Origin: Marinobacterium aestuarii
GTDB lineage: Bacteria; Pseudomonadota; Gammaproteobacteria; Pseudomonadales; Balneatricaceae
Direction of reading: 5' to 3'
DNA: 64,000 nt
Assembly: GCF_001651805.1 (NCBI RefSeq)
Contig: NZ_CP015839.1
Location: 4,650,001-4,714,000, forward strand
Positions within the stretch are counted from its first letter, which is position 1. The number at the start of each line of letters is the position of its first letter. Below the pieces are notes generated by a model that saw nothing but the letters and a program-made list of their open reading frames with translations, was not told where the DNA came from and made no database searches. The translations under genes and the position numbers were made by a program. Below are positions 44,085 through 52,016 of this stretch, piece by piece.

Positions 44085-44702
44085 CTAACCGGCAATCAAA
44101 CTCATCAGGGGAGCGCCTGCGGAAGACATTAGCCAGCCCAGCACCGCGCAGTTGGCGCTAACGGTCAGCCAGAAAACAAAGCGAAAGGAGCCCTTGATCG
44201 ACTTGTGACGCAGGATCTGCTGTGCCGCCATGGCGCCCGGCCAGCCCCCCAGCAACGCCAACAGATGCAGCCTGCTTTCCTGGGTACGCCACTGCCCTTT
44301 CTGCGCGGCGGACTTGTCCCATGCGTAGGTGCCAAAGGTCACCAGGCTGACCAGTGCGTAGAGGCCGGCCAGCAACAACGGCAACTTGCCCAGCATGGCC
44401 GCAACGGCGACAAAGCCCAGAAAGATACCGGCAAACAGCAGCCCCAGGGTCCCGTTGCCACTGGAGCGCCTGGACACACGGGCTTGACGCCTATCGCCGG
44501 GATAGCTGACCTTCAGCGCCTGGGGGCGACCGCGCTCACCGGTGCCCGGGGTGTAGACCACGACATCCTGCACAGAGGGGCGCAAGCGCCGGCTGGCAAA
44601 GGCCGAGATATGCACGAACACAGGCTCGCCGCCGCCATCAGGGGTTATAAAGCCAAAGCCCTGGTCATCTTTCCAGCGCGTGATGCGTCCCTGCAATCGC
44701 AT
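44085..44702 (-). CDS. Cold-shock domain plus DUF1294 membrane protein
   Basis: A 205-residue two-part protein. Residues 1-65 are a cold-shock nucleic-acid-binding domain (GRITRWKDDQGFGFITPDGGG, VFVHISAF). Residues about 85-200 are a DUF1294 membrane domain with three or four segments and the signature GGWPGAMAAQQILRHKS-K-SFRFVFW. The combination is frequent in gammaproteobacteria; function unknown. It appears to be a single-gene unit between the kinase and the polyamine locus. Confidence 0.88.
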   Translation of the reverse strand: MRLQGRITRWKDDQGFGFITPDGGGEPVFVHISAFASRRLRPSVQDVVVYTPGTGERGRPQALKVSYPGDRRQARVSRRSSGNGTLGLLFAGIFLGFVAVAAMLGKLPLLLAGLYALVSLVTFGTYAWDKSAAQKGQWRTQESRLHLLALLGGWPGAMAAQQILRHKSIKGSFRFVFWLTVSANCAVLGWLMSSAGAPLMSLIAG

Positions 44703-44904
44703 TCGTCTTTCCTCGTTCTGTTACCTGCCTGTAGCGCCCGGGCAAAACCCTGCACAGCATTTAAATCGGCATGGATGAACGCTGTTTATAACAGCCAGAC
44801 CCGCGCAGGGAAAGACGCTGCGCACTCCCAGAACAGCAGGGCACTTGAACGAGATATCCACCCGCGCTATCAGGCGATCTGCTGTGTGGAGCAAAAGCCA
44901 GCAT

Positions 44905-45717
44905 TTACAGGGGCGCCTGATTAGCCAGATGATCCAAAAAGAGGGAGAACAGCTCGGACTGGGTCGAAGTATTGAGGCGGGCGTGCATATTCTTGCGATG
45001 CACCTTCACTGTGCCGCTACTGATATGCAGCTGGGCGGCGATGGCATCACTGGAAAAGCCCTGCAGCACCAGCCCCGCGACCTCCTGCTCCCGCGCGGTG
45101 AGTATGCCGCAACCAAAGGTTTCCATCGCCTGGGCCAGGGCGCCGCCGGATTTGCGCTCGTTCAGATATCGCCCCGACTGCACCAGCCAGAACTGTTTCA
45201 CCAGGGCGCTGAGCACCGGAAACAGCGCCTGAAGCCCAAGACGCTCGGCCCGCGTCACTGAGCCGAGTTCCTGCCGGCGACCGATAGAAACGGTAAAAGC
45301 GATGCCAGGTTCGGGATAGATAAACAGAACCACCTCGTCGATAAGACCGAATTCGCGGTAGCAGCTGCGATAGTAATCACTCTGCTCAAATGAATCGGGC
45401 GCTATATCGGCCAGGCGCTGTACGCCGGGGCGAATCTGGCGGCGAATGGCGTTGAACACCGGGTCCAGCATATAGGCTTCATTCAGATAACGGCACATGG
45501 CGGCGCTGCGCGGATCACTCGCCAGCGGGTGCAGCACCCGCGGTCTGTCCTGCTCGCGGTAGACTGCCAGCAGCATGGTATCAAAATGCACCATCCGCCC
45601 CAGCGCGCTGGCCAGTGCCTGGGGGAAGCCCGGCAGACGGATGTGATCGATCAGCTGAGCCACTTCCCGCGACCAGACACTGGCGGCACTCAGTTCAGAT
45701 GTATTTGCGCAGTACAT
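44905..45717 (-). CDS. LuxR-family regulator of the polyamine locus
   Basis: A 270-residue regulator with a GAF-like or uncharacterised N-terminal sensing region (residues about 20-180) and a C-terminal LuxR helix-turn-helix (about 205-262: LTAREQEVAGLVLQGFSSDAIAAQLHISSGTVKVH). There is no acyl-homoserine-lactone signature that I can recognise. A perfect 12-bp inverted repeat lies 33 bases upstream of its start codon and may be its own operator. It shares the strand with the glutamine amidotransferase and pot genes. Confidence 0.8.
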   Translation of the reverse strand: MYCANTSELSAASVWSREVAQLIDHIRLPGFPQALASALGRMVHFDTMLLAVYREQDRPRVLHPLASDPRSAAMCRYLNEAYMLDPVFNAIRRQIRPGVQRLADIAPDSFEQSDYYRSCYREFGLIDEVVLFIYPEPGIAFTVSIGRRQELGSVTRAERLGLQALFPVLSALVKQFWLVQSGRYLNERKSGGALAQAMETFGCGILTAREQEVAGLVLQGFSSDAIAAQLHISSGTVKVHRKNMHARLNTSTQSELFSLFLDHLANQAPL

Positions 45718-45749
45718 TCAGATGACCTCAAGCGACGCTATTAACCTAG

Positions 45750-45780
45750 CGGACAAATAGGTTCCCTCCCTATTTGTCCG
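45750..45780. promoter_or_regulatory. Perfect 12-bp inverted repeat upstream of the LuxR gene
   Basis: CGGACAAATAGG at 45750-45761 and CCTATTTGTCCG at 45769-45780 are perfect arms around 7 bases. The site is 33 bases upstream of the LuxR start codon. With no T-run and such perfect arms it looks like an operator, but a transcript hairpin is also possible. Confidence 0.55.
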
Positions 45781-45870
45781 TCACGCCATAAAAACGGCCG
45801 CAGGTGCGTGGACATGCTTGTTTGTATGGCATTCGCCTTGGCCTGCGGCCAATGATGAAGCATCCCTGCT

Positions 45871-46677
45871 TCATGTATTAACCCGCGGGTTAATACCACT
45901 TATTCGCGGTGCGCAGGCCGTCGCATTCGCCCCGGAGCCGGTACAGTCCGCAGGCATCAGGCCCTGTCGTCGGAAGAACTCCACCAGCCAGCGGGCCACC
46001 CGGCCTGAATCGTTGAGCGCATCCGCTGCCCGCAGGCCGCTCAGTGCCACATCAGCCTGAGCCTGTGGCAATCGCTCGCCTTTCACCGCCTCGAGCAGCG
46101 CCGCCGTATAGTCGAGCGTGAACTCGGGATGCGCCTGGAAGCTAATCACGCTATCGCCGTAACGCAGCGCCGCGTAGGGGCAAAAATCGGAACTGGCAAA
46201 CACTTCAGCCGTTACCGGTTTTTCCACCACCTGATCCTGATGCAGCGCATTGAGCACCAGAGTGTCACCGCGTCCGCCCAGCCCCTTGCAGGGCCCGACC
46301 TGTTGATACTGATGCACGCCAAGCCCCCAGCCACGGGCGGATTTTTCGACCCGCCCACCCAGCGCACTGGCGATGATCTGATGCCCAAAGCAGATTCCCA
46401 GCAGCGGACGGCGCTGTGCTACCAGCTCCAGGATCAGGTCACTGAGGCGGCGCATCCAGGGCAGGTCCTCATAGACGCCATGGCGCGAGCCGGTAATGAT
46501 CCAGCCATCGCACAGGTCGGGCGCGGGCGGGAAAACCCCATCCACCACCTGGTAACGCTCGAACCTCAAGCCCGGGTCCGCCGCGCCCAGCATGCGCACG
46601 AACAGATCGGCATAGCTACCGTACTGTGCCGCCAGCGCCTGCGGGCTGGTACCGGTTTCGAGAATGCCTATCTTCAT
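45871..46677 (-). CDS. Class I glutamine amidotransferase-like protein
   Basis: A 268-residue protein of the GATase type 1 fold. The nucleophile is Cys96 in GICFGHQ, with His183 and Glu185 in QAHPEF, and WIITGSRHGVYEDLPW matches GMP-synthase-like amidotransferases. Such proteins (YfeJ type) hydrolyse glutamine or gamma-glutamyl amides. In this locus gamma-glutamyl-polyamine chemistry is a possible role, but it is not the PuuD family. Its last eight codons lie within a 22-bp perfect palindrome. Confidence 0.8.
   Translation of the reverse strand: MKIGILETGTSPQALAAQYGSYADLFVRMLGAADPGLRFERYQVVDGVFPPAPDLCDGWIITGSRHGVYEDLPWMRRLSDLILELVAQRRPLLGICFGHQIIASALGGRVEKSARGWGLGVHQYQQVGPCKGLGGRGDTLVLNALHQDQVVEKPVTAEVFASSDFCPYAALRYGDSVISFQAHPEFTLDYTAALLEAVKGERLPQAQADVALSGLRAADALNDSGRVARWLVEFFRRQGLMPADCTGSGANATACAPRISGINPRVNT
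45875..45896. promoter_or_regulatory. 22-bp perfect palindrome overlapping the amidotransferase 3' end
   Basis: Each half reads GTATTAACCCG then its complement, with no mismatch over 22 bp. It covers the codons for Gly-Ile-Asn-Pro-Arg-Val-Asn-Thr before the stop. No T-run follows, so it is not a standard terminator. Chance occurrence of a perfect 22-bp palindrome is unlikely, but it may be a coding artefact. Confidence 0.45.
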
Positions 46678-46752
46678 TGCCTGTCTACTCCACTGTTATT
46701 CACTGGGCACCGCGTTGCCCGCTACGCCACAAAAGCCCGAATGTCCGCTATC

Positions 46753-47571
46753 TCAGGCATTGCTGCGCACACTGCGTGACTGGCGGCGCAGCTGCCAGGT
46801 GGCGCCCAGGACACTGACAGCCACCACCAGAATCATCAGGGTTGCCAGCGCATTGATTTCGGGGGTCACGCCCAGACGCACCTTGGAAAAAATCACCATC
46901 GGCAGGGTACTGTTGCCGGGGCCTGACACAAAGCTTGCGATCACCAGGTCATCCAGCGACAGGGTAAAGGACAGCAGCCAGCCGGAGATCAGCGCCGGCG
47001 ATATCAGCGGCAGCGTGACCAGGAAAAACAGCGTCCAGGGCTTGGCCCCCAGATCCATCGCCGCCTCTTCCAGGGATTCATCCAGGGTCGCCAGACGTGA
47101 CTGCACCACCACCGCCACATAGGCCATGCAAAAGGTGACATGGGCGATGATCACCGTGGTGATGCCCCGTCCTGCCGGCCAGCCGAAGCTGCCTTCCAGC
47201 GCCACAAACAGCAACAGCAGGGACAAACCGGTGATGACTTCGGGCATCACCAGCGGAGCGGTAATCATGCCCGACAGCGCCATGCGACCGCGAAAGCGGC
47301 CAAAGCGCGACAGGCAGAAACCCGCCAGGGTACCCAGCACCACCGCCAGGCTGGCGCTGATCACGGCCACTTTCAGGCTGACAATGGCGGCATCGATAAT
47401 CTGCTCGTTGTCCAGCAGCGCGCTGTACCACTTGAGGGAAAAGCCCCCCCACACGGTCACCAGCTTGGAGGCATTAAAGCTGTAGACGATCAGCGAAATA
47501 ATCGGGGCGTACAGAAAGGCAAAGCCCAGCCAGGACGACAGCTGCAAAAAACCCGGTTTGCGCCTCTTCAT
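46753..47571 (-). CDS. potI: Polyamine ABC transporter permease PotI
   Basis: A 272-residue inner-membrane permease with six hydrophobic segments and the coupling motif EEAAMDLGAKPWTLFFLVTLPLISPAL. It overlaps potH by 4 bases and ends the potFGHI set. The FVSGPGNSTLPMVIFSKVRLGVTPEINA stretch is characteristic of PotC/PotI permeases. Polyamine (putrescine) import is inferred from the whole set. Confidence 0.93.
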   Translation of the reverse strand: MKRRKPGFLQLSSWLGFAFLYAPIISLIVYSFNASKLVTVWGGFSLKWYSALLDNEQIIDAAIVSLKVAVISASLAVVLGTLAGFCLSRFGRFRGRMALSGMITAPLVMPEVITGLSLLLLFVALEGSFGWPAGRGITTVIIAHVTFCMAYVAVVVQSRLATLDESLEEAAMDLGAKPWTLFFLVTLPLISPALISGWLLSFTLSLDDLVIASFVSGPGNSTLPMVIFSKVRLGVTPEINALATLMILVVAVSVLGATWQLRRQSRSVRSNA

Positions 47572-48542
47572 GTTCTCTCCTCCCGCCGCCCCTGGGCGTT
47601 GCGCAATAACATGATGGGCATGACCAGGAACAGCAGCATCAGAATCGCCACCGCCGATGCCCGTGGCCAGTCACGATTGAGGAAGAACTCGTCCCAGAGT
47701 ACCCGGCCTATCATCAGCGTATCTGAGCCACCGAGCAGCGCCGGAATGACGTACTCCCCCAGCGCCGGAATAAACACCAGCAGACAGCCGGCCAGCATAC
47801 CCGGCAGCGACAGCGGCAGCGTCACCAGAAAAAAGCGCTGCATCGGCTTGCAGCCCAGATCCTCGGCGGCTTCGAGCAGACTGATATCGAGTTTTTCCAG
47901 GGTGCTGTAGAGCGGCAGCACCATGAACGGCAGATAGGTATAGATGATGCCGATATAGATGGCGAAGTCGGTCTGCAGCATGATCAGCGGCTCGTCGATC
48001 AGCCCCATGGACAGCAGCAGCTCGTTCACCACGCCATTCTTTTTCAGAAAGCCCATCCAGGCATAGACCCGCAGCAGGAAGGAGGTCCAGAACGGCAGTA
48101 TCACCAGGGACAGCAGAATCACCCGGTTGGACGGGCTGCTGCGGGCAATCATGTAGGCCATGGGATAGGCCAGCAGCAGGGTAATAAAGGTCGAAATGGC
48201 CGCCACCTTGATGGAATTCAGGTAGGCCTCCAGATAGAGCGAATCTTCGAACAGGAACAGATAGTTGCCGAGGTTCAGCTGCAGCGAGGCCAGGGCCAGG
48301 TCGGCGTCCCACTCGAACAGTGCAGTATAGGGCGGCACCGCGATGGCGGGCTCCGCCAGGGAAATTTTGAACACCACCACAAAGGGAATCAGGAAGAACA
48401 GTGCCAGCCAGAAGGTCGGGATCGAGGCCACCAGGGTTTTACCGGGCTGCAATCGGGCGCTCAGCCCGTGCAGTGCCTGGCGCCATAGCCCGGACACAGC
48501 CCCGGTAGCCGCGGGTATGAATGCGCTCGTGCGGCGGTTCAT
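47568..48542 (-). CDS. potH: Polyamine ABC transporter permease PotH
   Basis: A 324-residue permease with a longer N-terminus and six membrane segments, including the coupling motif EAAEDLGCKPMQRFFLVTLPLSLPGM and the typical PALLGGSDTLMIGRVLWDEFF. I chose ATG 48542 because it overlaps the ATPase stop codon as ATGA; the longer frame adds residues that lie within the ATPase gene. Confidence 0.93.
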   Translation of the reverse strand: MNRRTSAFIPAATGAVSGLWRQALHGLSARLQPGKTLVASIPTFWLALFFLIPFVVVFKISLAEPAIAVPPYTALFEWDADLALASLQLNLGNYLFLFEDSLYLEAYLNSIKVAAISTFITLLLAYPMAYMIARSSPSNRVILLSLVILPFWTSFLLRVYAWMGFLKKNGVVNELLLSMGLIDEPLIMLQTDFAIYIGIIYTYLPFMVLPLYSTLEKLDISLLEAAEDLGCKPMQRFFLVTLPLSLPGMLAGCLLVFIPALGEYVIPALLGGSDTLMIGRVLWDEFFLNRDWPRASAVAILMLLFLVMPIMLLRNAQGRREERT

Positions 48543-49705
48543 GATGTCAGCACCACGCAGCTGTCGGCACCCCAGCTCAGATACACAGGATCGCGGCACT
48601 GAATGCGCTCATCAAAGCGCCGCGCCATGTTGGGTTTGGTGACCCGCACCATCTGGCCGCTGGCAAGACGCACCCGAAATACCGACAGGCTCCCCATATA
48701 AGCCACCTCATCCACGTTGCCGCTGATGCAATTGTCAGCGTCCGCCGGGCGGGTACGGGAAATGCGCATTTTCTCCGGTCGCACCGCCGCCCAGACCTTC
48801 TGACCCAGGGTGCAGCTGATACCATGGTTGACGAAGAGTTCTGCGCCGGCCTGCTCCGAGCGGATACGTACCGAATCCACTTCGTCTTCGCTGATCAGGC
48901 CTTCAAACAGATTGATGGCCCCCACAAAATCAGCCACAAAACGGCTCTGCGGATATTCATAGACCTGGTGGGGCTCGCCCACCTGCACGATGCGGCCCTG
49001 GTCCATGACGCCGATCCGGGTCGAGAGCGTCATGGCCTCTTCCTGATCGTGGGTCACGACCATAAAGGTCACCCCCAGGTTCTGCTGGATATTGATCAGC
49101 TCGAACTGGGTTTCCTCGCGCAGCTTCTTGTCCAGTGCCCCCAGGGGCTCGTCCAGCAACAGCAGCTTGGGGCGCTTGATCAGCGCCCGGGCCAGGGCAA
49201 TGCGCTGGCGCTGACCGCCGGACAGCTGGTGGGGCTTGCGCCGGCCCAGGTGCCCGAGCTGCACCAGCTCGAGCATTTCGGCCACCCGCTGTTTCACCTC
49301 GGCGCGGGGCACGCCGTCACGCTTGAGACCAAAGGCCACGTTCTGCTCCACCGACAGGTGCGGAAAGAGCGCGTAGGACTGGAACATCATATTAACCGGA
49401 CGCTTCCAGGCCGGGATGGCCGAGATATCCACTCCGTCAATCAGAATCCGGCCGCCGCTCGGCGCCTCAAAGCCCGCCAGCATGCGCAGCAGCGTACTCT
49501 TGCCGGAGCCAGACCCGCCCAGCAGGCAAAACAGCTCCGATTGGTAGATATCCAGCGAAATGGCGTCGACGGCGGTAAAGTCGCCAAACTGCTTGCTAAC
49601 ATTTTCTATGCGCACAAAGGGTTCGGCGTCAGGGCGCGCCCAAAGCGGCAGGGCTTCAAGCGGCGACTGATCAACCTGCTGAAGAAGAGAGTCATTGAGC
49701 TGCAT
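48539..49705 (-). CDS. potG: Polyamine ABC transporter ATPase (PotG/PotA)
   Basis: A 388-residue ATPase. It has Walker A LGGSGSGKST, signature [14 protein letters not shown], Walker B LLLLDEPLGALD and a C-terminal TOBE domain (residues about 300-385, VWAAVRPEKMRIS). The N-terminal 27 residues precede the usual start of homology. Arrangement potF-potG-potH-potI with overlaps is that of a putrescine importer. Confidence 0.93.
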   Translation of the reverse strand: MQLNDSLLQQVDQSPLEALPLWARPDAEPFVRIENVSKQFGDFTAVDAISLDIYQSELFCLLGGSGSGKSTLLRMLAGFEAPSGGRILIDGVDISAIPAWKRPVNMMFQSYALFPHLSVEQNVAFGLKRDGVPRAEVKQRVAEMLELVQLGHLGRRKPHQLSGGQRQRIALARALIKRPKLLLLDEPLGALDKKLREETQFELINIQQNLGVTFMVVTHDQEEAMTLSTRIGVMDQGRIVQVGEPHQVYEYPQSRFVADFVGAINLFEGLISEDEVDSVRIRSEQAGAELFVNHGISCTLGQKVWAAVRPEKMRISRTRPADADNCISGNVDEVAYMGSLSVFRVRLASGQMVRVTKPNMARRFDERIQCRDPVYLSWGADSCVVLTS

Positions 49706-49769
49706 CGAAAAATCCTCACAAATTGCGTCGGCGATCGCCGCCGCGCCTCGAAAGCGCGGCGGCCGGCTT

Positions 49770-50861
49770 TCAACGACCCGTCTTGATGCGGGTCCAGGAG
49801 CGGGTCAGCAGACGATCGAAACGGGCACTGTGGGCATTTTGGGAAAACAGATTGGCTTTCACCTGCGCCGGCGGGTAAATGCCGGGGTTGCTGCGCACAT
49901 CGTCATTCAGCAGCGACTCGGCACCGGTATTGGGTACCGCGTAATAGACGAAGTTGGAAATACCGGCGGCCACGTCCGGCTGCAGCACGAAGTTAATAAA
50001 GCGGTGCGCCGCCTGCGGGTTGGGCGCATCCGCCGGAATCACCATGAGGTCAAACCAGGCCAGGCTGCCCTCATCCGGGATGCTGTACGCCACCTTTACG
50101 CCCTGGCCAGCACTGGCGGCGCGATCCTGGGACTGCAGCATATCGCCGTTATAACCCACCGCAACGCAGATCTCGCCGTTAGCCAGATCGCTGATGTATT
50201 GCGATGAATGGAAATACTTGATGCTCGGCTGCGCCGCCGCCAGCATCACTTCTGCCTTTTTCAGGTCATCCTTGTCTTCACTGTTGGGATCCAGCCCCAG
50301 ATAATTCAGCGCCACGGCTACCACCTCGGCCGGGGAATCCAGCACCGCGATGCCGCAGTCCGCCACCTTTGCCGCCAGTTCCGGCTTGAAGATCAGATCC
50401 CAGGAGCTCACGGGCATATCACCCAGACGCTGCCTTAGCATGTCCTGGTTATAGCCAATGCCGATGGTGCCCCAGGTATAGGGCACACCGTGACTGTTAT
50501 CCGGATCATGCCGGGACACGGTCTCAAGCAGCTGCGCATCCAGATTGGCGTAGTTGCTCAGCTGGCTGCGATCCACTGCCGCGTAGATACCGGCCTGAAT
50601 CTGGCGCTCCATAAAGGCGCCGGTCGGCACCACCAGGTCATAGCCGCTGTGGCCCGACATCAGCTTGGCTTCCAGCACCTCGTTGGAATCGTAAACGTCG
50701 TAGTTCACCTTGATGCCGGTCTCGGCCTCGAACCGACTGATGGCTTCGGGGGCTATATAGTCCGACCAGTTATAGATATTCAGTACCTGCTGTTCGGCGG
50801 CGGCCGAAACAGACAGTGTGCACCCCAGGATGGCGGCAAGTGTGGCGGATTTCATGTTCAT
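49770..50861 (-). CDS. potF: Polyamine-binding periplasmic protein (PotF/SpuD-like)
   Basis: A 363-residue binding protein with signal peptide (MNMKSATLAAILGCTLSVSAAA) then EQQVLNIYNWSDYIAPEAISRFE, the hallmark of PotF/PotD proteins. YDLVVPTGAFMERQIQAGIY, AGIYAAVDRSQLSNYANLD, HGVPYTWGTIGIGYN and YSIPDEGSLAWFDLMVIPADAPN complete the family pattern. Putrescine is the likely ligand, because the set pairs with an aminotransferase. Start ATG 50861 is about 120 bases from the shared GntR operator. Confidence 0.93.
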   Translation of the reverse strand: MNMKSATLAAILGCTLSVSAAAEQQVLNIYNWSDYIAPEAISRFEAETGIKVNYDVYDSNEVLEAKLMSGHSGYDLVVPTGAFMERQIQAGIYAAVDRSQLSNYANLDAQLLETVSRHDPDNSHGVPYTWGTIGIGYNQDMLRQRLGDMPVSSWDLIFKPELAAKVADCGIAVLDSPAEVVAVALNYLGLDPNSEDKDDLKKAEVMLAAAQPSIKYFHSSQYISDLANGEICVAVGYNGDMLQSQDRAASAGQGVKVAYSIPDEGSLAWFDLMVIPADAPNPQAAHRFINFVLQPDVAAGISNFVYYAVPNTGAESLLNDDVRSNPGIYPPAQVKANLFSQNAHSARFDRLLTRSWTRIKTGR

Positions 50862-50981
50862 GCGATGGACTCTCTCCGTTACTTATTTTTATCGAGTGCC
50901 GAGCTCTGCCCCAAACCGGATACCGCAGCCCAGGCTTGAGCATTCGTGGCAATCCTGAAGTGGATACCAGAAACGGGGCAT

Positions 50982-50995
50982 AATGTGATCACATT
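50982..50995. promoter_or_regulatory. GntR operator in the potF/GntR intergenic region
   Basis: AATGTGATCACATT, a perfect 14-bp palindrome with core TGTGATCACA, between the divergent potF and GntR genes. The same core recurs twice upstream of the aminotransferase. FCD-type GntR regulators bind short palindromes of this style. Confidence 0.7.
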
Positions 50996-51097
50996 GTAAG
51001 CGCAGAGACAAGGGCGTTGGCTATACCTACTCGGGGGTATAAAGTTCGACCTGATCTCATTACTATGCTGTGCAGATTCCATCGATATCAGGCCAAC

Positions 51098-51802
51098 ATG
51101 AAATCCAAAGCCCCACTGAAACTGACCCTCGAGGGTTTCGATCCCGCCATGACGGTAAACCAGAAGGTTTATCTGAGCCTGCGCCATGCCCTGATGTGTG
51201 GCGAGATCCCGCCGGGGCGCGCCCTGACTATCCGCGAACTGGCAGCAACCCTGGAGGTGAGCCCCATGCCGGTGCGCGAGGCACTGCGACAGCTGGCGGC
51301 CGAAAGCGCGCTGGAAATCCAGGGCAACCGCCGGGTGCTGGTGCCGAAAATGACGGCCATGAAATTTCAGGAACTGCTCGAAGCCAGGGTCGCGCTCGAG
51401 TCCCATGCCGCCGAGCGCGCCATGCCCTACATCGACAAGGCGGGCCTGGCCGAGCTGGAACAGCTGGATGCCCGGGTTGATGCGGCCTATGAGCGTGGCG
51501 ATCACGCCCAGGTGAGCATCTGCAATCAGCAGTTTCACCGCCGCCTGTACAGCGCCAACCCGCACCAGGTCACCCTCACCCTGATCGAAAGCCTGTGGCT
51601 CCAGCTTGGCCCCTTCATGCGTCTGGCCACCACTGAGCTGGCGGGCCACTACCAGATTGATCGCCATAACGAAGCGCTGGATGCCATTCGTCGTCATGAC
51701 GCCTTTGCGCTGCGCCTGGCTATCAGCGCCGATATCCGCGACGGCATTGGCTTTGTCATCACCTCAGGCCTGTTTCAGGATGTCATCGAGCCGCGTGCCT
51801 GA
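51098..51802 (+). CDS. GntR-family regulator (FadR/FCD subfamily)
   Basis: A 234-residue repressor-type regulator. The winged-helix domain spans about residues 18-85 (VYLSLRHALMCGEIPPGRALTIREL, then VSPMPVREALRQLAAESAL) and the all-helical FCD ligand domain about 95-225 (LLEARVALESHAAERAM, FHRRLYSANPH, HNEALDAIRRHD). The conserved His and Asp of the metal site in FCD domains are present. I chose ATG 51098 (AGG at 5 bases). It faces potF across one operator and precedes the aminotransferase with two more, so it likely responds to putrescine or a breakdown product. Confidence 0.9.
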   Translation: MKSKAPLKLTLEGFDPAMTVNQKVYLSLRHALMCGEIPPGRALTIRELAATLEVSPMPVREALRQLAAESALEIQGNRRVLVPKMTAMKFQELLEARVALESHAAERAMPYIDKAGLAELEQLDARVDAAYERGDHAQVSICNQQFHRRLYSANPHQVTLTLIESLWLQLGPFMRLATTELAGHYQIDRHNEALDAIRRHDAFALRLAISADIRDGIGFVITSGLFQDVIEPRA

Positions 51803-51889
51803 GCCCGCTCTGCAGCGCCCCCCATCCTGCGCCACCGACACCCGCCCGGGTTAAAAACCGCGACCCCCTTCCTGGCGACTCATTGTTTC

Positions 51890-51897
51890 GTGATCAC
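51890..51897. promoter_or_regulatory. GntR operator, distal copy before the aminotransferase
   Basis: GTGATCAC core (51890-51897) within CGTGATCACATT, sharing the right half with the operator at 50982. It lies 30 bases upstream of the proximal copy, close to three helical turns. Confidence 0.6.
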
Positions 51898-51918
51898 ATT
51901 ATTGCGTTGACTTTTTAA

Positions 51919-51936
51919 ATTTTGTGATCACAAAAT
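51919..51936. promoter_or_regulatory. GntR operator, proximal copy before the aminotransferase
   Basis: ATTTTGTGATCACAAAAT, a perfect 18-bp palindrome. A TTGACT hexamer at 51907-51912 lies between the two operator copies, so bound repressor would cover the promoter. The gene starts 81 bases further on. Confidence 0.7.
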
Positions 51937-52016
51937 AAGGCAACTCAGGGACATCACCGTCACCGCGCATACAGCACGGCCGGCGTCCTGTTCGAATGCA
52001 CACCAGGGGGAACCCC

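Noticed and set aside
45871-46677. Assignment of the amidotransferase as PuuD
   Set aside because: The context suggests polyamine breakdown, but its motifs (GICFGHQ, WIITGSRHG) are those of GMP-synthase-like amidotransferases, not of PuuD.
50982-51936. TGTGATCACA read as CRP sites
   Set aside because: CRP needs TGTGA-N6-TCACA; here the half-sites touch with no spacer. Position next to a GntR gene favours that regulator.
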